DNA of 10,048 nt from Thermohalobaculum sp039033215 (lineage in GTDB: Bacteria > Pseudomonadota > Alphaproteobacteria > Rhodobacterales > Rhodobacteraceae). Position numbers and translations under genes: made by a program. Under the pieces are notes generated by a model. That model made no database searches, was not told the origin of the DNA, and was given only the letters and a program-made list of their open reading frames with translations. Shown piece after piece: positions 1 through 6,352 of this stretch. Within the stretch, counting starts at the first letter, position 1. Every line of letters starts with the position of its first letter. The stretch covers positions 1 to 10,048 of the forward strand of contig JBCCDA010000125.1 of the NCBI GenBank assembly GCA_039033215.1, written 5' to 3'.

Positions 1-141
1 ACGGCAGGCGGGCTGGGGTTCGGGGACTTCGCGGTGTCCACCTTCGACGGCGGCGCCGGGACCAAGCTGGTCGGTGGCGGCTATGTCGTGTTCCTCGAGG
101 GAGTGGCGACCACGGACATCGACGGCAGCGATTTCCTGTAG
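1..141 (+). CDS. C-terminal end of an RTX-like / type I secreted protein (5' end outside window)
   Basis: Frame 1 is open from the first base to a TAG at 139-141, giving 46 residues. The fragment is rich in Gly, Asp and aliphatic residues and ends in a segment of the type VVFLEGV...DIDGSDFL. A short hydrophobic strand followed by Asp residues and a terminal D-F-L resembles the C-termini of hemolysin-type calcium-binding (RTX) proteins, where this end is part of the uncleaved type I secretion signal. No complete GGxGxDxLx nonapeptide repeat is visible in the piece. The gene converges with the minus-strand dehydrogenase, with 19 bp between the two stop codons and no clear terminator. Family assignment rests only on the tail, so it is tentative; any secreted or adhesin-like protein with a similar end would fit. 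Confidence 0.5.
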   Translation, partial: TAGGLGFGDFAVSTFDGGAGTKLVGGGYVVFLEGVATTDIDGSDFL

Positions 142-160
142 GCGGCAGAGAGCGCAGCGA

Positions 161-916
161 TCAGAACAATGCAGGTCGCAGGGGCGAGGCCGCCGTAAGC
201 CCGCCATCCACGGTGAACATCTGACCGGTCGCGAACGCGGCCTCGTCCGAGGCAAGCCAGACAGCCATGGCGGCAATGTCGCCGGGTTGACCGAACCTGC
301 CGGACGCATGCCGCGCGACCGCATCCGCCCGGGCGGCTTGAGGGTCGCGCGCCAGATCGAAGCCCGCGTCCAGCATGCCGGTCTCGATCCAGCCGGGGCA
401 GATCGCATTGCAGCGCACCTGAGGTCCGTGGTCGACCGCGATCGACCGCGTCAGGCCATGCACGAAGGCTTTCGAGGCGTTGTAGAGCGCCATGGACGGG
501 TCTGCGACCTGTCCCGAGATCGACCCGATGTTGATAATCGACCCGCCCGCGGACATGGCCGGGATGACGGCACGGCACATGTTGAAGACGCCGCGCGCGT
601 TCGTGCCCATGACGAGATCCCAGTCGGCGTCCGAGCTGTCCACCACCGTCTTCTCGATCTGCACGCCCGCGTTGTTCACCAGGACATCGACGGCGCCCGT
701 ATCTTCGGCAAATGCCGCGACGGCGGCGGGGTCGGAGACATCCAGCCGGGCCCAGCGGACGGCCCCGTCCAGCGCATCGGGGCGGCCGCCGCGCCCGCAG
801 GTGACCACCGAGGCCCCTTCGCGCAGAAAGGCATCAACGATCGCCCGGCCGATCCCCTGGCGCCCGCCGGTGACGACGGCTGTCTTGCCCTCGAGGCGCA
901 TCAAGGTGTGATCCAT
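161..916 (-). CDS. SDR-family oxidoreductase (second dehydrogenase of the Rieske operon)
   Basis: A 251-residue classical short-chain dehydrogenase/reductase, normal in length, presumably cytosolic. The cofactor motif TGGRQGIG is at residues 16-23 and NNAG at 81-84. The catalytic tetrad is N106, S132, Y145 and K149, with the S-to-Y spacing of 13 typical of FabG-like enzymes. A PGW segment and a C-terminal VDGG complete the fold. The residue region after beta-2 reads CGR, with no acidic residue, which hints at NADP(H), unlike the neighbouring SDR. Transcribed 25 bp after the first SDR and last in the operon. It shares with that neighbour the loop IEKT just after the NNAG/NAAG motif, so the two are related and probably act on related substrates. 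Start: ATG at 916 lacks a good ribosome-binding site; an internal ATG at 901 gives a more usual MRLEGKTAVVTGG start. Substrate unknown. Confidence 0.9.
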   Translation of the reverse strand: MDHTLMRLEGKTAVVTGGRQGIGRAIVDAFLREGASVVTCGRGGRPDALDGAVRWARLDVSDPAAVAAFAEDTGAVDVLVNNAGVQIEKTVVDSSDADWDLVMGTNARGVFNMCRAVIPAMSAGGSIINIGSISGQVADPSMALYNASKAFVHGLTRSIAVDHGPQVRCNAICPGWIETGMLDAGFDLARDPQAARADAVARHASGRFGQPGDIAAMAVWLASDEAAFATGQMFTVDGGLTAASPLRPALF

Positions 917-941
917 GCGGCGGAAGGACAGCCCATGTCGT

Positions 942-1730
942 TCATAGCTTCATCTGCTGGATCTGCGCGCTCAGCCCCCCGTCCAGTACCCAGAGCTGCC
1001 CGCTGGCATACCGGGCCTCATCGCTGGCCAGCCAGTTGACCAGGTTCGCAATGTCATCGGGCGTGCCGTAGGTGCGCAGCGGGTGCACATCGCGCACGGC
1101 CTGTTGCAGCTGATTGATGCTCTTGCCGCCCGCCCCAGATCCTCCACCGTCAAAGAACGATTGCAGCATCGGGGTGTCGATATAGCCCGGGCAGATCGCG
1201 TTGACGCGAATGCCCTCAGGGCCGTGATCGCAGGCCATGGCGCGGGTGAGCGCATGGACGGCCCCCTTGGTCGCGCAATAGGCGGCGAGGCCGGGGTCGG
1301 CGATGAACCCGTCATAGGAGCCGAAATTGATGATTGAGGCAGTGCTGCCGCCCTTGGCTGCTTCGCGCATCAGCGGCAGGGCGTGTTTCGACGCAAGGAA
1401 CGTGCCTGTCACGTTCACCGCGAAGGAGCGGTTCCATTCGTCCAGCGTCGTCTCCTCGATGGTCTTCTCGATCTCGATCCCGGCAGCGTTCACGAGGATG
1501 TCGAGCTTGCCATGGTCGGCGCGCACGCGGTCCATCGCGGCCATGACCTCCCCCTCGCTGCTGACATCGAGCCTGAGGAAGTGGCTGTCATCGGGGGGAG
1601 CGTCCGGCAGCGACCCGCCCTCGGCCAGATCGGCGGCGTAGACGGCAGCACCCTCCCGCAGGAAGCGCGCGACGATGGCGCGGCCGATCCCGCCGCGCCC
1701 GCCCGTTACAAGTGCGACCTTGCCCCTCAT
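942..1730 (-). CDS. SDR-family oxidoreductase, probably NAD-dependent
   Basis: A 262-residue classical SDR. TGGRGGIG lies at residues 9-16 and NAAG at 81-84; the tetrad is N106, S138, Y151 and K155. Asp34 at the end of beta-2 (YAADL) is the usual mark of NAD(H) preference. A glycine-rich insertion (FDGGGSGAGG) falls in the substrate-binding loop region near residue 195. Its ATG (1730-1728) overlaps the TGA of the Rieske gene (1729-1727) as ATGA, so the two are likely translationally coupled, and no separate ribosome-binding site is evident. The context suggests that it oxidises a hydroxylated or alcohol intermediate made upstream or downstream of the oxygenase, but the sequence does not give the substrate. 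SDR identity is certain; the cofactor is a rule-based inference. Confidence 0.92.
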   Translation of the reverse strand: MRGKVALVTGGRGGIGRAIVARFLREGAAVYAADLAEGGSLPDAPPDDSHFLRLDVSSEGEVMAAMDRVRADHGKLDILVNAAGIEIEKTIEETTLDEWNRSFAVNVTGTFLASKHALPLMREAAKGGSTASIINFGSYDGFIADPGLAAYCATKGAVHALTRAMACDHGPEGIRVNAICPGYIDTPMLQSFFDGGGSGAGGKSINQLQQAVRDVHPLRTYGTPDDIANLVNWLASDEARYASGQLWVLDGGLSAQIQQMKL

Positions 1731-2863
1731 CCCGCGGCCCGGGCGTAGGCGTCCAGCACGAGGCCGTGGAAGTGATGCACCGCATGCTCGGATTTGCCGG
1801 ATCCCCCCGGATCATTCACGATCCGCCCCTGCGAGAAGGCCGGCGTGGACATGCCCCGTTGCACGCTTTCGACGAGGTTGATGTCTTCGACCTGCAGAAC
1901 CTCGTCGAGATAGCGGATCGCATCCCGCTCCATCGCATCGGGCTCCGGCGTCTCCAGGAAGAAATCATACGTCTCCAGCGTCCTGTCGGGGCCCACCGGA
2001 ATGACGTTGAGCACGATCATCGAGGACCGGCCGGGATAGCGCATCAGGCAGGTGGTCGGCCAAAGCCACCAGACGGCATGGGTGCGCACCGTGGCGTTGG
2101 AGACGTCGTAGGCAGAGTTCGCGCCAGTCCCTGCTTCCGCCATGTGGCTGGAGTAGATCCCGTGGGTCGTCACGCGGTACGTATCCATGTCCACCAGATC
2201 GCAGAAATCCTTGTGCGCCGTCGGGCAGTGGTAGCATTCGAGGAAATTGTCGACGACGTTCTTCCAGTTCGACCTGACGTCATAGCTCAGCCGGTGCCCG
2301 AAGGTGAGCTGATCGATGTCCGGGGCCCAATGCCGGATCTCGGTCTCCAGATCAACGCTCTGCGCCGAAAGCGAGGGCGCGTCCGGGTCGAGGTTGACGA
2401 AGACAAAGCCGCAGAACGTCTCGACCCGCACTTGGTCGAGGCAGATCGTACGCGGATCGAAATCCGTCAGTTTCTCCGTATGCGGCGCGCGGACAAGCTG
2501 TCCGTCCAACCTGTAGACCCAGGCGTGGTAGGGGCACATGATCCGCGTGGTCTCGCCCTCGTCGGACAGAAGTTCGTGCGCGCGATGCTTGCAGACGTTG
2601 TAGAAGGCCCGCAGGACGCCGGCCTTGTCCCGGACGATGGCGATCGGCTGGCCTGCGATGGCGGTCGTCACATAGGCGCCGGGGGTCCTCAGCTTCTCGA
2701 CATGGCAGACCCATTGCCATGATCTGGCAAGGATCGCCGCCCTGTCGGCGGCATACCAGTCGGGCGAGACATAGGCCTCCTTGCGCAGGGACAGGGACCG
2801 GGACGGGTCTTCGTGAAAGCCGGCCCGGATCGCGGTCAGGTCGGCCGCGTCGAGTATCGTCAT
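1727..2863 (-). CDS. Rieske non-heme iron oxygenase, alpha subunit, CntA/YeaW-like
   Basis: A 378-residue oxygenase component of a Rieske monooxygenase. The Rieske [2Fe-2S] ligands are C91, H93, C110 and H113 (CKH ... CPYH, C-x-H-x16-C-x2-H). The mononuclear iron site is read as H212 and H217 in ECYHCPTAH plus D327 in VEDINLVESVQRG. Where most ring-hydroxylating oxygenases have a bridging Asp between the two centres, this protein has Glu209 in LECYHC. That is a known feature of carnitine monooxygenase CntA, and the C-terminal pattern (VESVQ.G, GSG.SEH, HFH) also matches that family. The expected reaction is hydroxylation next to, or on, a quaternary nitrogen, giving C-N cleavage or N-demethylation. 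Length matches CntA (about 370). A G-rich stretch about 7 nt upstream of ATG may serve as the ribosome-binding site. No reductase gene is next to it, so electrons must come from elsewhere. The exact substrate is not established. Confidence 0.9.
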   Translation of the reverse strand: MTILDAADLTAIRAGFHEDPSRSLSLRKEAYVSPDWYAADRAAILARSWQWVCHVEKLRTPGAYVTTAIAGQPIAIVRDKAGVLRAFYNVCKHRAHELLSDEGETTRIMCPYHAWVYRLDGQLVRAPHTEKLTDFDPRTICLDQVRVETFCGFVFVNLDPDAPSLSAQSVDLETEIRHWAPDIDQLTFGHRLSYDVRSNWKNVVDNFLECYHCPTAHKDFCDLVDMDTYRVTTHGIYSSHMAEAGTGANSAYDVSNATVRTHAVWWLWPTTCLMRYPGRSSMIVLNVIPVGPDRTLETYDFFLETPEPDAMERDAIRYLDEVLQVEDINLVESVQRGMSTPAFSQGRIVNDPGGSGKSEHAVHHFHGLVLDAYARAAG

Positions 2864-2893
2864 CTCTGAACCCCCCGTTTGATCGTCCGGCCT

Positions 2894-2926
2894 GTCGGCA
2901 GCATCACCAAGAGATGCTTGGCCGAC
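2894..2926. promoter_or_regulatory. Interrupted 12-bp inverted repeat between regulator and oxygenase genes
   Basis: The left arm GTCGGCAGCATC (2894-2905) pairs with GATGCT (2913-2918) and GCCGAC (2921-2926). The loop is 7 nt and there is a 2-nt bulge (TG, 2919-2920) in the right arm; all twelve arm bases pair. It sits in the 97-bp gap between the stop of the AraC-type regulator and the oxygenase start, 31 bp upstream of that start. There is no T-run after it on the minus strand, so it is a poor intrinsic terminator. It may be a binding site for the regulator or an RNA hairpin separating the regulator message from the operon message. The repeat is directly visible; its role is inferred. No convincing promoter hexamers were found in this gap. 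Confidence 0.5.
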
Positions 2927-2960
2927 TATGCACCATTCGCCGTTGATTGAATGCTATTCG

Positions 2961-3989
2961 TCACTCGAGTGCCCGCCGGGCCTTTCGGTGCATTGGCCAG
3001 GCGCGAAACTCGAACGGGATCCGGCCCTCGACCCGATCGCGGCTGGGGGGAAGCCCGAAACGTTCCTTGTAGGCGCGGCTGAAGTGGACCTGACCCGAAA
3101 AGCCACTGGCCTCGGCGATCTCGGCCATCGACAGGGCCGTCTGCGTCACCAGGCCCCGCGCGCGGTCCAGCCGGATGTCGCGGTAGTAGAGCGCGGGGGT
3201 CTTGCGCACATACCGCGCGAAGAGACGGTTCAGCTGCCTGTGCGATCCGTCGAGACGGCGGCAGATCTCGGCGATCGCCAGCGGGCTCTCGAGGTTTTCT
3301 TCCATCAGCTTGATCGCCTTGCGGACCGTGCCGGGGACCGTCGCGCCCAGGGGTTCGCTGTCCTGGGGGTTCTGCGGCGTGTTGTGGTCGCGCAATCCGG
3401 GCGCGAAGATGTAGCGCGCCGCCGCGTTGGCCAGCGCCGGTCCGTGGATGCCCCGGACAATGTGCAACGCGAGCTCGGTCGCCGCGACCCCGCCGCAGCA
3501 GGTGATGCGCGGTCCGTCGAAGACCCACAGCGCCTCGCTGACCTCGGTCTCGGGAAAGAGTTCCTGGAACGAGTCGATATGTTCGTAGTGGACCGTCGCC
3601 TTGTGCCCGCCCAGCAAGCCTGCGTAGGCCAGGATGAAGGCGCCGGTATCAAGCGCGCAGAGCGTTGCGCCCTGCAGATCCGCGCGCCTGAGGGCCGCCT
3701 TCACCGGGGCGCTGGCATGGGCCTCCGGCTCCCAGCTTGAGGACACGACCAGGAAATCCGGTGCTGCGTGCGGCTGCCGGGGAAGGGGTCGTGTGTCGAG
3801 GGAGGCACCATTGCTGGCGCGGATCGGTCCGCCGGTCGCGGACAGGAACTCCCACCTGAACAGCACCGCGCCATCGAGGTAGTTGGCAACCCGGAACGGG
3901 TCCACGAACCCCATGGTCGCGGCGAGGTTGAAGTCTGGGGTGACGAGGATCTGAAGCTCGGTCGGCGCGGTGGATCCCGTGGTTGACAC
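2961..3989 (-). CDS. GlxA/CdhR-like AraC-family transcriptional regulator
   Basis: A 342-residue regulator. Residues about 11-190 form a DJ-1/PfpI (class I glutamine amidotransferase-like) sensing domain, recognisable by DTGAFILAYAGLL near 114-126 and ATVHYEH near 131-137. The position often held by a Cys nucleophile reads Asp, so no amidotransferase activity is expected. The C-terminal part holds two AraC helix-turn-helix motifs: about 236-260 (IAEICRRLDGSHRQLNRLF) and about 287-311 (SMAEIAEASGFSGQVHFSR), followed by the usual YKERFGLPPS. This architecture is shared by CdhR and GbdR, activators of carnitine and glycine betaine catabolism, which fits the CntA-like gene directly downstream. 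The start is GTG (3989-3987), with GGAG 10 nt upstream. It is probably an autoregulated activator of the three downstream genes; the inducer is unknown. Confidence 0.92.
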   Translation of the reverse strand: MSTTGSTAPTELQILVTPDFNLAATMGFVDPFRVANYLDGAVLFRWEFLSATGGPIRASNGASLDTRPLPRQPHAAPDFLVVSSSWEPEAHASAPVKAALRRADLQGATLCALDTGAFILAYAGLLGGHKATVHYEHIDSFQELFPETEVSEALWVFDGPRITCCGGVAATELALHIVRGIHGPALANAAARYIFAPGLRDHNTPQNPQDSEPLGATVPGTVRKAIKLMEENLESPLAIAEICRRLDGSHRQLNRLFARYVRKTPALYYRDIRLDRARGLVTQTALSMAEIAEASGFSGQVHFSRAYKERFGLPPSRDRVEGRIPFEFRAWPMHRKARRALE

Positions 3990-4030
3990 CTGTTCCGTGC
4001 TCCGTGACTTCGACGGCGTTTACGCCCAGA

Positions 4031-4059
4031 ATTGTATAGAACATGGCGAGCCATGTGAA
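4031..4059 (-). promoter_or_regulatory. Predicted sigma70 promoter of the regulator gene
   Basis: Read on the minus strand, TTCACA (4059-4054) and TACAAT (4036-4031) are separated by exactly 17 bp. Each matches its consensus at 5 of 6 positions. The predicted transcription start near 4024 leaves a leader of about 35 nt before the GTG at 3989, including the GGAG ribosome-binding site. Its AT-rich -10 stands out in a GC-rich setting. A perfect palindrome fills much of the spacer and a tandem octamer repeat adjoins the -35. Confidence 0.6.
4041..4056. promoter_or_regulatory. Perfect 16-bp palindrome in the promoter spacer (candidate operator)
   Basis: ACATGGC-GA-GCCATGT is a perfect 7-2-7 dyad spanning about -17 to -32 relative to the predicted start site near 4024. 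A dimeric regulator bound here would cover the space between the -35 and -10 elements, the classic place for repression, so negative autoregulation by the adjacent GlxA-like protein or control by another repressor is plausible. No T-run follows, so it is not a terminator. The symmetry is seen directly; operator function is inferred. Confidence 0.45.
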
Positions 4060-4088
4060 ATCCGCAAATCCGCAAATCCGCAAATCCG
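4058..4088. repeat. Tandem octamer AAATCCGC, about 3.9 copies
   Basis: Three exact copies of AAATCCGC (4058-4065, 4066-4073, 4074-4081) are followed by a seven-base fourth copy (4082-4088). The array begins within the predicted -35 of the regulator promoter and extends upstream to about -64. An 8-bp period does not match the DNA helical repeat, so the copies would face different sides of the helix. It could be a slippage-prone simple repeat that alters the upstream promoter region, or a set of binding half-sites. Confidence 0.75.
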
Positions 4089-4118
4089 GGCGATGGGCGC
4101 AGGGGCCGTGTCTGCCGA

Positions 4119-5297
4119 TCAGACCAGCGTCTCACGCCGCCCGGCATTGGGCACGGGTCCCGGCGCCGCCGACCGTCGGTAGACGACCATCGTACCGAAC
4201 GCGATGAACAGCCAGAACAGCGGGCTCACGGCCGACCAGAAGCTGAAGAAGCACGCGACGAAGGCCACGACCGAGATGTAGAGCGGCTCGGACACGTTGT
4301 GCTCGCGCTTCACCCGCAAGCTGTTGCGGAAGCTCAGGTAGCAACAGGTGCCGATCAAGAGGACCCCGAGGACCCCGCCCGTCAGGTAGAAGTTGTAGGG
4401 GGTGATATGGGTATACCCCGCGACAACGATCTCTTCGCTCCAGCGCATGCGATCAAACTCGAACCCAAGTCCCAGGCCGGTCAGCCAGTCCGGCCCCTCG
4501 AACAGCAGCAGCGTGTTCTCGATCTCGGCGAAGCGACCACCGGACAGCATGATGAGCGTGTCCAGGATGTCCGAGTCAAAGAGCTGCTCGGTGCGGAGGT
4601 ACTTCATCACGAGGAAGAGGTTTTCGATGTCCAACCAGATGAAGATGAACGCGATGGTGAAGGCCAGCACCGTCAGGAACAGCAGCCGGCTCTTCTTGAA
4701 CAGATAGACCAGGACCATGCACAGCACTGCGAGGGAGTAGCCTCGCTTGTTCTGCACGAAGGTCAGCAGGATCGAAACCGCGGCAAACATGTACTTGTCG
4801 CGGGCGAGATAGAACGCCGACAGGTAGGCAGGCACACCCATCCCGTACCCGACGAACCCCAGCATCCCCGGCACGGCGATCAGAAGCATCGCCACCATCA
4901 CCTCGGTCGCGAGCACGATGTGAAGCAGCCAGTTGGGGAAGTTGATGATCGCCTGCATGACGGCCGGTTTCGAGAACAGGTGCACGCAGAAGATGCCCAG
5001 AAGCCAGTAGCGCACATCGGCAAGCGCATTGGGGTTCTCGTGCCAGATGCCGATCAAGAACGCGTAGATGACAAAGAAGACATAGAGGACCGACAGCCTG
5101 CTCGTGTAGTTCGACGCGATCAGCATCAGGAACGAGATCGAGGCGTAGACGAAGATCGAGCTGTAGCTGAAGTAGAAGTTCGCCGGGAACAGCGGGTAGA
5201 GGCGGATGACATTCAGCTTGGTGAGCAGGAGGAGGTCCAGAAAGACCATCGCGATCATGCAAAGCCCGAAAAAACGATATGAAGTTACGTGGGCCAT
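4119..5297 (-). CDS. Wzy-like O-antigen/capsule polymerase (multi-pass membrane protein)
   Basis: A 392-residue integral inner-membrane protein with roughly 10-12 hydrophobic segments from the N-terminus to near the C-terminus. A long, less hydrophobic loop after the central segments contains LSGGRFAEIENTLLLF and LTGLGLGFEF, then HITPYNFYLTGG before the next membrane segment. That pattern (GR in the large periplasmic loop, then GxG and a late H-N segment) is typical of Wzy/WaaL-type polymerases, which link lipid-carried repeat units at the periplasmic face. Start chosen at ATG 5297, giving MAHVTSYRFF directly before the first membrane helix. A GTG at 5372 would add 25 non-hydrophobic residues without support. 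It follows the sulfotransferase gene after about 170 bp and is the last gene of the polysaccharide block. Its sequence is poorly conserved, as expected for Wzy, so the assignment rests on topology, loop motifs and context. Confidence 0.75.
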   Translation of the reverse strand: MAHVTSYRFFGLCMIAMVFLDLLLLTKLNVIRLYPLFPANFYFSYSSIFVYASISFLMLIASNYTSRLSVLYVFFVIYAFLIGIWHENPNALADVRYWLLGIFCVHLFSKPAVMQAIINFPNWLLHIVLATEVMVAMLLIAVPGMLGFVGYGMGVPAYLSAFYLARDKYMFAAVSILLTFVQNKRGYSLAVLCMVLVYLFKKSRLLFLTVLAFTIAFIFIWLDIENLFLVMKYLRTEQLFDSDILDTLIMLSGGRFAEIENTLLLFEGPDWLTGLGLGFEFDRMRWSEEIVVAGYTHITPYNFYLTGGVLGVLLIGTCCYLSFRNSLRVKREHNVSEPLYISVVAFVACFFSFWSAVSPLFWLFIAFGTMVVYRRSAAPGPVPNAGRRETLV

Positions 5298-5410
5298 CGC
5301 GCCATTCTGGTCATTTCCTTGCGGCAGGATTGCTCCCGGACCGCAACTGTCCACGGCCGTGCATGCCAGCACCCAAGTCCAACAACCCTAAATTGTGCGC
5401 GCGATCAAGC

Positions 5411-5434
5411 AATCCGTTCGATGTCGTCCGGATT
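5411..5434. repeat. Inverted repeat AATCCG-N12-CGGATT upstream of the polymerase gene
   Basis: AATCCG (5411-5416) and CGGATT (5429-5434) form a perfect 6-bp dyad with a 12-bp spacer in the gap before the polymerase gene. The core AATCCG also recurs in the octamer array at 4058-4088, in front of the regulator gene. Short dyads occur by chance, so any regulatory role is a guess. Confidence 0.3.
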
Positions 5435-5437
5435 AGG

Positions 5438-5455
5438 CTCTGCAGCGAGGCAGAG
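5438..5455. other. Short hairpin just after the sulfotransferase stop codon
   Basis: CTCTGC (5438-5443) and GCAGAG (5450-5455) form a 6-bp stem with a 6-nt loop, about 10 nt beyond the sulfotransferase stop. A second, overlapping dyad GTGAGC-AC-GCTCAC covers 5455-5468 and includes the stop codon. No T-run follows on the minus strand, so termination would be weak; a processing or stabilising hairpin is as likely. The gap 5298-5464 is otherwise without recognised features, and no convincing promoter hexamers were found. Confidence 0.3.
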
Positions 5456-5464
5456 TGAGCACGC

Positions 5465-6352
5465 TCACCACATGTAGTCGAGGCCCGCGTCGGGCGGATG
5501 TGGAATGCTGTTGCGCCGCTCGTAGACCTCGCCCAGGCGGCGCTGCATGAGGGGCTTGTACCAGAAATTCCGGTAGAGCCACGAGTAGATGGGTTTGGTC
5601 TTGGTCACGTCGACTTCGCTGCCCTCGTCCGCGGCGGATGAGGCGTCAGCGGTCCAGTATGGCAGGCGCCCCAGAAGATCCTGGTCCCGTGCGTTGGCCT
5701 GCAGGATGCTGGCATGAACGTCTGGGTCGATCAGGTATTTTCCTATCCGGAACCCGTCCGTGATCTTCAGATCATCGGGAAAGTGCTCTACCTCGCTCTG
5801 GTTGCTGAGCACCGCATCCAGCAGCCCGAGCTCGTAGCGGCGGTTGGCGAAGGGCACAAAGGCCTCGAAATCCTGGACCCGGATGACATGGTCGATCCCG
5901 CTCAACCGCGCGAGGGCGGTATCGGAATCGCCGTCGCCCCAGAAGTTGCAGATGTAGTTCTGCTTGAAAGGGATTGCCGCGAATTCCTGAAGACCCATGG
6001 TCTCGCCACGCCGCCGGGCGTGCGCATAGTCCGACAGGAGGCGGGTGATGGGATCCCGGATCGAGGTGATGAAGACAGGCTCCCGCCCGCCTTTTTCCGC
6101 TGCCTCGCGATAGCCCGCGATCTCCGCGGGATGAAGGCAGTGGCCAGTGATGAAATCGCAATTTCGGTAGAGCGACAGCGACCGGCGGAAGTCACGCGGC
6201 GTTGCCACGTTGCCGAGGTCGGCCGACGAGATGATGTCGCAATGGCGCAGCCCCGCCCGCCGACGCGAGCTCGCCAGCAGAGACGTCCCGCCACATTTCT
6301 CGATGTGGATGAAGACGACCAGATACCGCGAGGATTGCGCGCCTGCGCTCAT
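5465..6352 (-). CDS. Sulfotransferase-family protein of the polysaccharide locus
   Basis: A 295-residue PAPS-dependent sulfotransferase, predicted to be cytosolic or membrane-peripheral. Residues 16-25 (HIEKCGGTSL) match the 5'-phosphosulfate-binding loop, usually HIPKTGGTSL, here with Cys in place of Thr. VFITSIRDPITRLLSDY at about 93-109 matches the 3'-phosphate-binding motif, with R99 and S107 as the expected ligands. The start at ATG 6352 is supported by an ATGA overlap with the flippase stop (6351-6349) and a purine-rich GGGGGAAG just upstream. The reading frame stays open to 6877, but that part has only low-complexity Arg/Pro content and overlaps the flippase gene antisense-free in another frame, so it is not coding. 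It probably sulfates a sugar of the repeat unit; a sulfated lipid acceptor is also possible. Confidence 0.85.
   Translation of the reverse strand: MSAGAQSSRYLVVFIHIEKCGGTSLLASSRRRAGLRHCDIISSADLGNVATPRDFRRSLSLYRNCDFITGHCLHPAEIAGYREAAEKGGREPVFITSIRDPITRLLSDYAHARRRGETMGLQEFAAIPFKQNYICNFWGDGDSDTALARLSGIDHVIRVQDFEAFVPFANRRYELGLLDAVLSNQSEVEHFPDDLKITDGFRIGKYLIDPDVHASILQANARDQDLLGRLPYWTADASSAADEGSEVDVTKTKPIYSWLYRNFWYKPLMQRRLGEVYERRNSIPHPPDAGLDYMW

Noticed and set aside
2894..2926. The dyad as an intrinsic terminator of the regulator gene
   Set aside because: No run of T follows the stem in the direction of transcription.
5285..5314. Short upstream frame (10 codons with stop) overlapping the polymerase start out of frame, next to an AAGGAA box
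   Set aside because: The box abuts the first ATG with no spacing. A second ATG at 5305 is better spaced, but such a tiny frame has no other support for being a leader peptide.
4119..5372. Longer polymerase with a GTG start at 5372
   Set aside because: The extra 25 residues are not hydrophobic, lack a clear ribosome-binding site and precede a natural ATG right before the first membrane segment.
5298..5464. Possible promoter for the polymerase gene in the gap (TTGCTT followed by TAGGGT)
   Set aside because: The -10 candidate matches consensus at only three positions, too weak to call.
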